Positions 47,441 through 58,545 of a stretch of 64,000 bases of DNA are shown in pieces (the stretch's first letter is position 1; the number at the start of each line of letters is the position of its first letter). Under the pieces are notes generated by a model. It made no database searches. It was not told the origin of the DNA and saw only the letters and a program-made list of their open reading frames with translations. The translations under genes were made by a program, and so were the position numbers. This DNA comes from Selaginella moellendorffii (Eukaryota; Streptophyta; Lycopodiopsida; Selaginellales; Selaginellaceae). The DNA lies in assembly GCF_000143415.4 (NCBI RefSeq), contig NW_003314387.1:31662-95661 (forward strand), read 5' to 3'.

Positions 47441-50400
47441 GCTCTAGAAAAGAAGAAAATCCACAATGGTGTCAAAATTTCCATGGAAAAGTGGATGAAG
47501 AATGCCAGAAAGCATCTGTAAGAAAAAAACTCAATCATATATTTAAAGCCATGTTAGAATACCTCCATTGTACTACTATGATCCATGAACAAGTGAGTGC
47601 CATTGGCATCCATTAGATTCTCCTAGCATAGTAGCAATCAATAAAAAAACAGGGACAACCCCAAGATATTTGGACACAGTCAGGACAGTGCCATAGCCAG
47701 AACAGTGGATCTCTGGCATTTTGATCGGGGCTCCAATACCTAGCGAGCATGCAGCGGTAGCTAAAGACTTGGAATCGGCCATACAAATGGATCTGTGTTG
47801 CAACAGTGCCATGGCTAGGCATAGGATTGGATTGGATGGAAGCTATTGGATTCCAATACTTGGATGCTGTCTCACTCCTAATGCCTTGCTTCCAGCACGT
47901 AGGAATGTCTAATTCGAGCATTGTGGCCAGAAACCCTAGCCAAAATCCCTAAAGAACATGTATGTATGAGAAAGTTTAATTAATATTTCACAATGAATGA
48001 ACTCCAAGATTTCTCTAGTGTGAGAAAGGAAAGATCTGGCTCCTCTAACCCATGGCACCCATCTCCTCTCTTGAGATTTCAAAATTGCCTACCCTAAAAA
48101 GAAGACCACAACCGCTGCTCTCACACTTTCAAGCTTTGGCCTTGTTTATGCTCTTGGGATAGTGTATGGAAATCCAATTTTGTTGTAATATAGTTTTGTT
48201 ACTGAAGTGATTAAAAAATGAACAGGTGCCATGTGCATTCAATTGCATAGGTGTATAGTCCACATGTCATACTCTAATTGGACAACCATTTTATGGCTAT
48301 TATATGTACATGGTTCCATTCATCTAAAAGGAAGAAAGGGAGATCAATTTTTTTAAAACAACATTTTTAAACATTAATATCAATTATAATTATTTGCTGC
48401 ATTGCTTGGATTTCTTTAATTTTCTATTTCTTTTTATGTAAATGAATACATTTATACTAGAAAGTACCTAAAAAGAGTAAATGAGTTTTGATTTAAGGAG
48501 CTAGTTTTTGTTGAGATGAAGACTCTCTCTATATTAAACACAAAGATTAGCATTCACTAGGCAATCTTCTAGGATGGATCTTTTACATTCTAAGATAATA
48601 GGGTGAAGTTGAATCCATTCTTGGTTTACTTCTCTAAAAGTTACCACTTTCTTAATGAATTTTTATAGTAAGTTCTAGATTCAACACTAAGCTACTCAAG
48701 AGTAATAATAAGATTCCCTAGAAAAGAATTGAGTATTATAACCTAAGTTTTCCATTAACAAACTTAAGTAAAATAGTTTAGTGCTTCATTACTATCCATC
48801 CTACAATTCACCACTTGCAAATTGTTATAATCAACATGCATCAAAGTAAGGATTCTTGATTGCATGATGTAATCACAAACAATGAAATCACACTTCATTG
48901 TAAATCATCTTTCAAAAAAGAAAAAATAATTTATATATTTAATCCTTCATCTCTGATGATTCTCTTTCTGAATAGTAGGTGGTTTCAAGTCTTGTGGAGT
49001 ACCTGGGAAGCAAATGGCCCAAGAGCAGCACTAAGTGTTCATACTTGTAATTTTGCTAATTTCTATTTATGAGAGTATGCTCTTGATGTTGTTTTAGTCC
49101 ATATACAACATTATGGAATGTATATATATGTTTCATTAAATCTTATCTTATGATCATGTATGATACACATATTATGACTATTTTAAATGTTAAGAACTTT
49201 AGCATTTAAAAGTAAAAGACACATGTAAAAACACTCCTTTGACATTAATACCATATCTTGCTTTTTGTATTCTATATATACAATTCTGATATATTTTTAT
49301 CTTTGTAAATTCATCCCTTTTATTTAGTTTCAACCACTCAGCTAATTTTGTAACTCGTCCTCTTTTCACAACAATTTTCTCTTCACCCTTGTTCAAGTAA
49401 ATACTTTCTAAATTTAGTAAATGAACATCTAGCCTTTCAAATATATGGGAATGTATATCATAACCAAATATCCTTTATATTCCCTCTATTGCAAATAAAT
49501 AAAATCAATTTCTTAATTTCATCTCAATCAAATCTTCCTTTAGTTTTACTATTTCAATCCCCACTTCCAAGTTGTATCTTAGGACAATCATGTGTATATA
49601 TATATGTGTGTGTATGTGTGTATGAGGTCCATATATGGTTATGATGCTATATAGCTTTTTCAATTTCTTCTTTTTTTCTTTTACTTTTTTGTTCATTTTC
49701 ATAACAGAGTAGCAATAAGCTCCTCCTCCTTTGACTCTAGAGTAGTAATTGGTGCAATTGTTCGATGTTATGCGGTTGTAGTTGAACAATCTAATTTAAT
49801 TCATGGTAGCATTCACAACGTATGGTACAACTCTTCCTGTTCTTGTTGCCAATCCTTATGTTTGGCCAAAGTTTTTCCATAAGAATTTTAGGGATAATGT
49901 GTATTATTGGTTCAATCACTTAACGGTGATTGCCATATATCATTCTTGAGATGATGCTTGGCATTTGTGTGAGTTTCCTATGTGTTTAAAAGGGATGACA
50001 TTATAATGATACAATGGTTTGTGCGCAACCATTCGTGCAAATTGGAGCATTCTCCCAGACATTTTCAAATGCACATTTGAATATACCAACAATTGTGATA
50101 ATACTTTTTAACAATTGCATTGTCTTTATTAAGGGCTATTTGAATCAGTGATGTAATTTGCCAGTTTTTTCTAAAGCCTTTTGCTTCGTGTAGAACCAAA
50201 TATATTGGAACAAATCAAGTTGGGCATATTATGGCTAGCACTTTGTTAAGATTTTGTAGGATTTGTACATGCACTTACTCCAACCACCTTTAAAGATACT
50301 TTTCATTTGGCACAATATTTTGAGACATCATCTCTTCCACTTTTCATTATACATTTTTCAACTCCACTTCTTATAGGTGATAGTTCTATTCCAATTGAGG

Positions 50401-50700
50401 TTGATATTGTTGTTGCCCTAGTTCAAAGACAAGGGCAAAAATATGGTCATAGTCATGATATTTATAGTTGAGTATGTGATAAAGTTAGTTACACTTATCA
50501 GCATTGTTAACATTTTCCAAATTTCATTTCTTGAGTGGAGACCTTAACAATGTCCTGTTAGTGCTATTGCAGTGGAAAGTTTAGACACTGAGATGCTTCT
50601 GGAAAATGGTGAATCAAGCTCTATTTCGTTAAAGTGGGAATTGTCATTATCCCACTTGTAAAATAAGGTTTCCAAACCTTTATATAGTATATAAATATAA
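47441..50700. other. Gene-poor stretch
   Basis: No supported gene. A purine-pyrimidine microsatellite (TATATATATGTGTGTGTATG) lies at about 49597-49625. 49800-50470 has a weak suggestion of a decayed gag-like frame with many stops, not called. Confidence 0.5.
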
Positions 50701-51001
50701 CAAAATTCAACTGCATTGAGGCACATGCCATTTTATTTTAAACAAGGAAATGTTTACTCAATCACTTCTCCTCCCCCTGCCACTGCTTCACCTCTCTCTT
50801 CTCCTTGTCATCATCGTCCAATTTCTTTCCATCCTTTTAGTATTGGCTCAGTTGCTCTGAGTCTAGGTGGAGCCCAAGTCCCCATTCAATCTTTACTTTC
50901 CCCTTATTAATAAAACAACTTCGTAGACTTCCAATAACATGCTGTAACACTTCTAGTATAATGCAAATCCTCTCAAAGAATTGTCTTTTAATATTAATAC
51001 A

Positions 51002-51023
51002 ATGGCATGGAACCCCATGCCAT
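51002..51023. repeat. 22-nt palindrome, copy P1
   Basis: ATGGCATGG, 4-nt centre, CCATGCCAT: a perfect 9-bp stem. It lies 35 bp beyond the stop of the minus-strand gene. Confidence 0.85.
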
Positions 51024-51057
51024 AATAAGTTACATTTTTAAATAAATACATGCCATC

Positions 51058-51920
51058 TCAGACTGTTATTTTTTGCCTCCAACGCCTATACAATAATCTT
51101 GGAATTTCATCACTCTCCACACTATCAGGATTTAAACCCAATAGTAATGCCATCTCTTCTCTAATACGTCCACGCTCATGTTCAGTGGTCGAAGAACCCA
51201 TCCGGTTGAGCAGATTATGGAGATGCGGATAGTGCTTGGCTAGACAATATACATGCCATAAATGATGACTGGTGTCTGTCCGATCAAATGGCTTCTGATA
51301 TACCGTTCCATCTGCCATTTGGTTGATTTCTGTAGCCACCTCCTGGACTGGCCGGTTCTCTATCACCATCGCTCCAAGCCGTTTTGCAAGGTCCCCCAGA
51401 ACATACGGTTTCTTCTTCCTAGTTTCCATATTGCAAGAGATGGGGTGCACTGCATATGTGTGCGCGTTCGCTGCAGTTTTAATCGGCGAGTCATCGATGA
51501 TGAGGATTTCACTTGAGCTAGTAGTCCGGTTCATCACTACAGCCTCTGGCTTGACGAAGATGGGCTTGCTACCCCTCACATGGACCATAGTCAAGCAATC
51601 CTCCTGCATTAGGAAAAAGTCAAATGGTAATATTACTCGCGTCTGATCGTGCATCATCTGTAGCAACGTTAATGCATTGTGGCGCATCATGGATGTCCAA
51701 ACTCCCAATTGCAAATTGAACCCGGCCCTCTGTTTTAAGTGTCGCATGGTCATTATTAGATCCCGCAGTTTCTCCCGTGTGATTAATGTGAATCTGTCTC
51801 TTTTGACCAACTTGCGACCGCAGGCTTTGGAGGGTGCAATGACATTCGAGGACGAGCCACGCTCATGGGAGAAAAGGACACCGTTCAGATCAAAAATGAC
51901 ACAGTACCTTCGCCGTGACT
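51058..51920 (-). pseudogene. FCP1-like phosphatase domain exon of the large gene
   Basis: The last exon holds the HAD/FCP1 homology: YCVIFDLNGVLFSHERG at the nucleophile strand, VWTSMMRHNA, and EILIIDDSPIKTAANAHTYAV with the conserved DDSP. The canonical DxDxT/V motif reads D-L-N-G-V, so the second Asp (general acid in the family) is Asn, as in many plant FCP1-like proteins. This exon is free of stops. Confidence 0.7.
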
Positions 51921-52078
51921 CTGAAATGAAATGCGTCAGCATAAAAAATGGTACAAGTCAATTTTACCATCTACAATATTAGCGAATGGTGCTCCCGATG
52001 GTCGTTGAGAGGGTTTTGGTCGAGGAAACGTGAAGGGCGGAAATACTCTCCTCTGCAATGTGGGGCCAATCGCATCCG

Positions 52079-52100
52079 ATGGCATGTGGGCACATGCCAT
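52079..52100. repeat. Palindrome P2, inside an exon
   Basis: 10-bp arms ATGGCATGTG / CACATGCCAT around a 2-nt centre. It encodes MACAHMP in the linker repeats. Confidence 0.85.
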
Positions 52101-52153
52101 TTCAGCTGTAGACTCTGGTACAACTGGCTCAACAGTGGCATGGGGTGGTTCCG

Positions 52154-52175
52154 ATGGCGTGTGATCACACGCCAT
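52154..52175. repeat. Palindrome P3, inside an exon
   Basis: Perfect 22-nt palindrome with centre GTGATCAC. It encodes MACDHTP at the equivalent place in the adjacent protein repeat. Confidence 0.85.
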
Positions 52176-52756
52176 TTCAGCTGGTGCCTCCGTTGGCAAA
52201 GTGGACATGACCGAACAGGCAGCAGGGGCGGTGTAGGGAGGTTCCAACGGCGCGTAGTCAGACGATTGGGCACACGTTAAGTCCGTTGGAAATGAGGATA
52301 CGACCGGCTCGGCAGCTGGGGCGGCTTCATGCGGGTCCAATGGCGCCTGGTCACCGTCAGTTGGATACGTGGACAAGATTGACTCAGTGGTATGGGCAGC
52401 ATCAAGTGGAGCGTGGTCAGCTTGCTTGGCGTTGATATGGATAGTAGCCTCCACCAGCTCTGATGACTCTTGCAGGCAAGTAGAGTCCACTGGCGGATCC
52501 ATATGCATGTCCAAATATCTCCCTTCGATTGAGATGGTATCCTCCCGTGCTACTAAAAACAAACTCATTAGCACATTGAATCGACTATACTGTATTTACC
52601 ATCAACTGCTATTGAGGAACTAGGACCGATATCACTTGGGCGCACTGCTGATTCTGAAGGATTGGACATACGTTTCGACCCTTGCTTGGCACTATCCTTC
52701 CTCGACACTAAAGGCTAGAGTTTGTATCTTAATTCAACTGAATAATCTCTACTTAC

Positions 52757-52771
52757 CATTTGCTCTACGAC
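52757..52771 (-). other. 15-nt microexon of the large gene
   Basis: GTCGTAGAGCAAATG (sense) is flanked by a TGTAG acceptor and a GTAAGT donor, and keeps phase between its neighbours. Confidence 0.65.
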
Positions 52772-53380
52772 CTACATGGACAATGTTAGAAATGGTAAAA
52801 GGTTAGGAATGGATGTACTATTATTTACCTGATGGTTTGTCTTGTATGACCTTCCTCCGCTGCTCTTTGGCCACCTCAGGCTAGCCATCGTCGTAATCAT
52901 CGTCGTCGTCGTTATTTTGATCGTCACCATTGTGAGGACCATCCAAGTCCTCTTCGTCCTCCTCTTCTTCGTCCTCCTCTTCTTTGTCCTCCTCTTTGTC
53001 CTTTTGCTCTTCCTGCTCATTATCTTTCTCTGGCTCCTCATCCCCCTCCTGCATTTCTTCCATAGGCTGCTCAAGCTAGATGGCTTGTTCTTCCAGGACC
53101 ATCTTGGGAAAATCATCTGGCCGAGTCTCCATCTCAAAATACAAGACATCCATAGCCTGTTTTAGTGCATGACCTAGGACCGTATCCTCACCCGACTGTC
53201 TTAACATGGTTTCTGCACGTTCTTGCACCCTTCGAAGACGACGAGATGAGAAAAACGTGGCCCTGACTTGAAAAGCATCCCTCATCCATTGTACCTCTCC
53301 ATTGAGATTGGGGAAGGGGAGTCCGCCATAGGAATCTGAGTTAGGAGGTGGTGACTACCTGCTTTCACTCAGCCCTTGAT

Positions 53381-53427
53381 CTGCAATGAATGGCATGAGC
53401 ACACACGCCATAACCGCGAGGCATTAC
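53381..53427 (-). other. 47-nt intron containing palindrome P4
   Basis: GTAATG...TTGCAG. The palindrome at 53390-53411 (ATGGCATG / CACGCCAT arms) fills nearly half the intron. Confidence 0.75.
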
Positions 53428-53571
53428 CTATCATCTTTTCGTTGCCCTTCTTCCTTTTCGAATCAAACGCCTCTGATCCCGACGACTGTCCAACGTGCTT
53501 TCGCTTTTTATGACCACTGTCAGTTTGAGCTTGGCTGGTGCTTGCCTATTTTGCCTTTGAAGAAGTGTCTC

Positions 53572-53620
53572 CTGCAAGGAATGGCATGACACCACATGCC
53601 ATTGCAAATATAATTTGTAC
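53572..53620 (-). other. 49-nt intron containing palindrome P5
   Basis: GTACAA...TTGCAG. The palindrome at 53581-53602 has arms ATGGCATG / CATGCCAT. Confidence 0.75.
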
Positions 53621-53710
53621 CTCCTTTTTTCCTATTGCTTGTCTGTTTGTCCTTCTTCGACGCGCCACCAGTGCGCTTTTCAGTCCTCGTGTCTGAATAT
53701 TCACAACGAT

Positions 53711-53748
53711 CTATAATCAAAATGGCGTGAGGCCTCACGTGACCTTAC
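53711..53748 (-). other. 38-nt intron containing palindrome P6
   Basis: GTAAGG...TTATAG. The palindrome at 53722-53743 takes up 22 of the 38 nt and its decayed arm touches the donor. The phase of both flanking exons requires its removal. Confidence 0.7.
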
Positions 53749-55209
53749 CTTGTGCAGGTTGTGAGCTTGGCCCAACATGGGTATCTTCAACAGTAGCTGT
53801 TAACGCCGTTTCAGCATCTGGGGGTGGCCACGCTCCTGCATACAGAGCTTGTGAGATAACATTTAAACTTAAAGTGCATACTCACCAGGTTCGCAGAGAA
53901 GATACTGTTTTTCTTTGGCAACTGTAATTATATGCTCCATTGAAGTCACCTCTTCAATGGAGTTTGTCACCACAACACACGGGACACCCTTGAGTAGTGC
54001 GGCTCGAAAGAATAGTCCGCCGCAGTTGTACTCGACAACACATTTGCCCTTGGAGTCGGAAGCAGGTGACCCACCCGCTATTGCATTGAAGACCCAGCTG
54101 AGCATTTCCCATGCTGCACCTGGAGCTTTCTTTGGATTCGAAAGCTCCATAGCCGTCTTCAGTTCCTTAGGCACGGGTAAATTGACCTCCCTCAGATCAA
54201 TTCGATTGGCCTTGTCGAACGAAGCTGGGAAGTCACTCCAGTCCCACTCTGCTGCAGGACCAATAACAAGGGCGAGTGTGAAGATGCAGACATTCGTCGG
54301 TATCTTCTTCTTAGCCATTATCCCATGGATCTCCCGCATCTCCTTGCCTTTCAACCGAGCCTTCACCTCGTTCAAGGCCTTCCAGAACTTGTGATAGGAT
54401 TTGGAGTCGTAGATCATATAGTGGACTGAAGATTCCACCTCCGCAAGTCCCACCATTAAGTCAATGATGGAGCTGACTTCGTTTGCATGAGTGATCTCCT
54501 CGTTTGTGAAGTCCATCACACAAAAGATGTTCTTGACCTGCTCATCTCCGCGGGAAACAATGCTCCTCCACCTTTGATCCTCATCCGAATTCAAGTATAC
54601 CCAGTAAGGTTCTCGATAGGCCTCTGCTGCGGGGTCGAGCTGTTTCTGAAGCCGGCGGTCGACATCACTCTTAATGAAATTTGGATACTGATCCAACTTC
54701 TCAGCTTTACTTTACGTGGCATCCCGCAGCAGATCGATGAACTTGGGGGCCCCCTTCACGTACTCGTCGATGTCTTCATTTGACAAATCTAGCTCTTCCA
54801 TCATCTCTTGCGTGGTGTCGATGCTCACCCTCTCCACGGCCACTTGCTCGAAGATCCAATCCTTCAATAGCGCACGAGCTCTCAGAGTCGTGCACAAGTC
54901 CTCGTATGTCACAATATGGCCGGGAGTCATTTTGGTCTTGTTGAAGACTACCTCACCACATAGAAGAGCATTAGCTACTGTCAGAAGGTCGTCGTCGTCT
55001 AGAGACCGCGAGAAACGCAAGGCGTTGAGCTTCAAATCATTGGGCTTCCGGCCGTCCTCCACACCCATTGAGTTTGGCAACTCCCCGTCATGGTACCTCC
55101 TCAGCACATCTACCCATTTGTCAAAAACAACTTTTGTCGCGAGTAGAATGTTATGGATGCTGAGTGTGTCATTGACCCCCAGTGTTTTCGAGAGAAGACT
55201 CGAGAATTC

Positions 55210-55263
55210 CTGCAATGGAAATGGCGTGAGGCCACATGCTATGCCACATGCAACGAGGCTTAC
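55210..55263 (-). other. 54-nt intron containing palindrome P7
   Basis: GTAAGC...TTGCAG. The palindrome is at 55221-55242. The length is a multiple of three, so the frame also reads through it; splicing is inferred from the sites and from the repeat. Confidence 0.65.
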
Positions 55264-56439
55264 CTGCCAGGCGCTAGTTGTTAGTGCACGTCCTTGTCCT
55301 AGTTTTTGTGGCTTCTTCAGTTGAACCCAGAGCTTCCGTGTTCGTGCCAATGTCTCGTGCAGACCCGATTTGTAGCACGTTTCTTGCTTGACATTCTGCG
55401 TGTGGGAGATGTATATGATAGATCGGAGGGGCGAGTTGCCTTTTATCAGGCGGACAACTCTTGTCTTGAAGACTTTCTTCACCTCCTCGCCCACCATAAT
55501 ATCCACAACTATCTCTTGCATCGCCAAGCTAGAATGCTGCCCGGAGACGGCATAGAACCGGATGTTCTGATCATCCAACACCTTCCTATTGATCAAGTCT
55601 GGAAACCTCGTCTCGCCCTTCATTGTTCGGTAGTAGGGGATCACGTCTGTGATGTCGGGTGTTACTAGACTTGCCAGCATCTTTTGCTTCAGTTTCTCCA
55701 CCCACTCATTAGATACTAGCCTGTGGTTGTATTTGCTTTGGATGTCGATACGGCTCACGTCGATTGTATATACTTTGTTGGAATAGTAACAAGTACTATT
55801 ATCTGCGACAATTTTTGCTGCCTCTTCTTGCTCTTTCTGCTCTTTGCGGCTCTTCTTTTTGGTGGGTGTAGTGTTCGAACCCGAGGCAATGGCATCACCG
55901 AGTAGCTTCTTTTTTGGAGGAGAGTCGGAAGTCGGCTTGAGCTTGACCACCCTTTTCTGCTTCGGGGTAGTTTCCAGATCGACCCCCTTCCCCTTCGCTT
56001 CGTGAACTGGAGTCACTCTCAACGGCTCAATGTTGGAATATAGTTTTTGAACATCGCCGTAGGTGAGGTCTGTGGATTCCATGTGATCTTCATAGACCCG
56101 CAGCGTCTTTGAAATTGTGGGCCTCCTGGACAACCTCTCCCTAGCTCCCTCTAGGAATTCCTCATACCCGCTGCCCCCCTCCGGGAAGCCGCTAGGATGT
56201 GCAAGGTGGATCTTGAAGGCAGACGTTGTCTCTACCACAAGTGCCAGTCCATATTCTTGCATGGAACTGCATGGAGTGTCTGTCACTTGGATGAGGATCC
56301 CCATGCATTCTTTTCTCCCACCATCTGTGTTGTACAACCTCAGATCCTCGCCTTCCATCCCGAAAGTCCAACTGGTGAGCTCCTCCCCCTTCTTTGCATC
56401 CACATTGACAGTGGCTGGAAGAAAAACGCAATTCCTCAC

Positions 56440-56520
56440 CTGTTCAGAAATGCACAACAATTAGAGCTGACAGATGAAAAGCTAGTAGCTGGAAATAACG
56501 TGAGGCCACACGCCATTCAC
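56440..56520 (-). other. 81-nt intron containing palindrome P8
   Basis: GTGAATGG...GAACAG with CTAAT as a possible branch site. Palindrome at 56495-56516 (left arm decayed to ATAACGTG). Splicing gives a phase-0 join into VRNCVFLPA. Confidence 0.55.
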
Positions 56521-56542
56521 CACTGCATCAGATATCTTGAGG

Positions 56543-56583
56543 CTGCATCCTAAGATGGCGTGAGGCTACACGCCATCTGTAAC
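56543..56583 (-). other. 41-nt intron containing palindrome P9
   Basis: GTTACA...ATGCAG. Palindrome at 56555-56576 with full arms ATGGCGTG / CACGCCAT. Without removal the frame meets a TAG. Confidence 0.5.
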
Positions 56584-56624
56584 CAGACTGCACTCGAGAG
56601 CTCAATCGGTGCATGCCAATGTTG

Positions 56625-56678
56625 CTATTGAATGGCATGTGGCCTCATGCCATTTTCTACTTGGCCTAAAAGACTTAC
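56625..56678 (-). other. 54-nt intron containing palindrome P10
   Basis: GTAAGT...CAATAG. Palindrome at 56632-56653, close to the acceptor. It joins exon 1 of unknown extent to QHWHAPIEL. Confidence 0.5.
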
Positions 56679-57393
56679 CATTTGAAGCCGAATGGAGGCG
56701 TGACAACTGGACTCGTTGGCGAATGTGCACTGTGTGTGCAGCGGATCGTAGCAGCAAGGCTACTCTGCCACTTACAGTTGGAGAGTGGCGCTGAAATCTC
56801 CCGGGACGCCAAGTGGGCTGCGTGGAGTGGGCGGCGGAGTTGGCGGCAAAGTTACAAACTAGGTGTGTCTTGAAGTGGACGCCGATGCACACGAGCGCGA
56901 TGCGAGCGCAAGTGTGATGCAAGCGCGAGTGGACGCCAATGCACACGAGAAACCTGTAGAGAAGTGGGAGCGCGATGCAAGCGCGAGTACGAAGCAAAAT
57001 GCAAAACCTAATCTCACACGCGCGAAATGTCACGACGGTTGGTAATCCCGCCACGTCATCATTCCTCGGACTTGGGCGCCACCATTAATTTCTGGATCGC
57101 CGCGCGCATGCATGAAATCCAAAAGAGATCCGCAACGTCATCATTCCTTGGACTGCATACACGCGAAATCCAAAAGAAAGATCATGATTGGGATATCATT
57201 TAATACCCTCGCTATATTTATACCATGCATGATTGGATATTCCAAAGCATCTTGTATTTCCAAAAATGCCAGATGTTCAGCTAAATAAATTGTTAGAGGA
57301 TTTGATGTGACGTTCAAGCGTGTGGGCTCATGCAATGTTGATCCCAAAAAATGCACCAAAAAATGCTCGGTGTCATCTGGCGTTATCTCTTGA

Positions 57394-57415
57394 ATGGCGT
57401 GGGGCCGCATGCCAT
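57394..57415. repeat. Palindrome P11
   Basis: Arms ATGGCGTG / CATGCCAT with centre GGGCCG, in the divergent region inside a larger direct repeat. Confidence 0.85.
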
Positions 57416-57890
57416 TTTCAGGAGCACATAGGAGTATATTCCTAGAATATTCTGACATGCGCGAGATTGTTTTGAGTTTCCTAGAGATCCAACCGTTAGA
57501 TCGCAACTAAATTTTACAGAATGGTATACAATGTCCTTCTTGATGACCCTGCAAAGAAGCATCTCGATCGGACACCACATGAGACCACACAAGCCTTACA
57601 ATGTTTCAGGGGCATTTGCCATAGATCCGACCGTTATTTTGCTCCAAGATTCTACAGTTTGGTGTGCATTGACCTTTCCATCGACACTGCAAAGGGACAT
57701 CACAATCAGATGCGAGATCACAAGAAACCAACTTCACTAACTCTGGTTTCACCAAGATCTACGTAAGGAGTTATTAAATGAAAGGACCCTCTCTATTGAA
57801 ATGTGTTTATGGTCCTAGGGACATTGTGACATATCAAAGGATTTTGTATCAAGTTCTATATTTGCATGTTTATCAAGCTATTGAATTGCT

Positions 57891-57914
57891 AAACCCTAAA
57901 CCCTAAACCCTAAA
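57891..57914. repeat. Short interstitial telomere-like repeat
   Basis: Three full AAACCCT units plus AAA. The length fits a telo-box promoter motif or a repair scar; no more can be said. Confidence 0.8.
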
Positions 57915-57962
57915 CATGTGGCAAATGCTGCGTGAAGAAAGATGCCCTTCCTAGGCAAATGC

Positions 57963-58223
57963 TGTAAGAGGCAGATGCCGAGCAGATGTATCTCAGGCTA
58001 GCGAAGGGGACAAACGAAAGCTAGCTATATGTAAACGCCTGAGTTTGGACTTCCCGGGAGGTCACCCAGCCCAGTACTATTCAAACCCAAGGACGCTTAA
58101 CTCCAAATATCCCAAGACCCTTAACCGATTGGAAAAGGGGGTGCACTCTTATTCATGGGCCCTTTCCCTCTATATTTGAACCCAACGGATCGTCTCTCGA
58201 GTCGTTCCCTTTGGTTGCTTACA
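57963..58223 (-). mobile_element. Cassandra-like solo LTR with 5S rRNA-derived sequence
   Basis: On the minus strand TGTAAGCAACC...CTCTTACA, 261 bp, with GGGTGACCTCCCGGGAAGTCC and GTTAAGCGTCCTTGGGTTTG matching the A-box to C-box part of 5S rRNA. This is the hallmark of Cassandra TRIM elements. No internal region or partner LTR is seen and the flanks AATGC and CTATA do not match. Confidence 0.65.
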
Positions 58224-58520
58224 CTATAAACATGACGGGATGCAAATAGATTAATAGGCTGGTCTTGCGAAAATCAAAAACCATAATTAAAAACATTGAA
58301 AATGCACAAAGAAAGGTTTATATATTTTTGAATTTTAAGCAACCAAAGGAATGTAAGTAGGGCATGTGTTTGTAAGTTTAAAAATGCCTCAACCACTTAA
58401 ATTCCCAAGTAAATAAAGCTGTTTCAATTTTTGGTACAGGTAAACTTTATAGCGTGTGGGCTCATGCAATTTTGAACCCAAAAATGCACCAAAAAATGCT
58501 CGACTAGCATTATTCTTTGA

Positions 58521-58545
58521 ATGGCGTGTGGCCTTATATTGCCAT
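58521..58545. repeat. Palindrome P12, degenerate
   Basis: Left arm ATGGCGTG intact; right arm decayed and lengthened (TATTGCCAT). Confidence 0.6.

Larger units (their letters stand above)
51058..56679 (-). pseudogene. Large gene: ParB/DGQHR-like domain, linker, FCP1-like phosphatase domain; five in-frame stops
   Basis: Exons (minus): ...-56679, 56624-56584, 56542-56521, 56439-55264, 55209-53886, 53835-53749, 53710-53621, 53571-53428, 53380-52829, 52771-52757 (15 nt), 52707-52600, 52552-51968, 51920-51058. From the second exon they total 5,007 nt, in phase throughout; the 5' end is unclear. Encoded in order: ParB-fold-like region (YTIDVSRIDIQSKYNHR, WVEKLKQKM, YAVSGQHSSLAMQE); a segment ending NCGGLFFRAALLKGVPCVVV that faintly recalls a methyltransferase; Lys/Arg-rich then Asp/Glu-rich linker; imperfect ~30-residue repeats; FCP1-like domain (FDLNGVL in place of DLDETL, LGVWTSMMRHNA, ILIIDDSP). 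Stops: TAA 54714-54712; TAG at 53548-53546, 53357-53355, 53078-53076, 52883-52881. Function unknown; probably transposon-borne. Confidence 0.65.

Noticed and set aside
49800-50470. Decayed retroelement gag-like frame
   Set aside because: A few aromatic stretches look gag-like, but stops and frameshifts prevent any supportable assignment.
53886-54696. DNA methyltransferase domain in the large gene
   Set aside because: NCGGLFFRAALLKGVPCVVV resembles a methyltransferase strand only faintly, and no catalytic PPY/PPW motif is seen. Mentioned as a faint likeness, not called.
52881-54714. TAG/TAA recoding as Gln (alternative code) in the large gene
   Set aside because: Other genes in the window use these stops normally, and deamination decay explains the pattern more simply.
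54690-54714. A 28-nt intron to bypass the TAA at 54712-54714
   Set aside because: GT and AG are present, but removal would shift the frame away from the clearly continuing reading frame.
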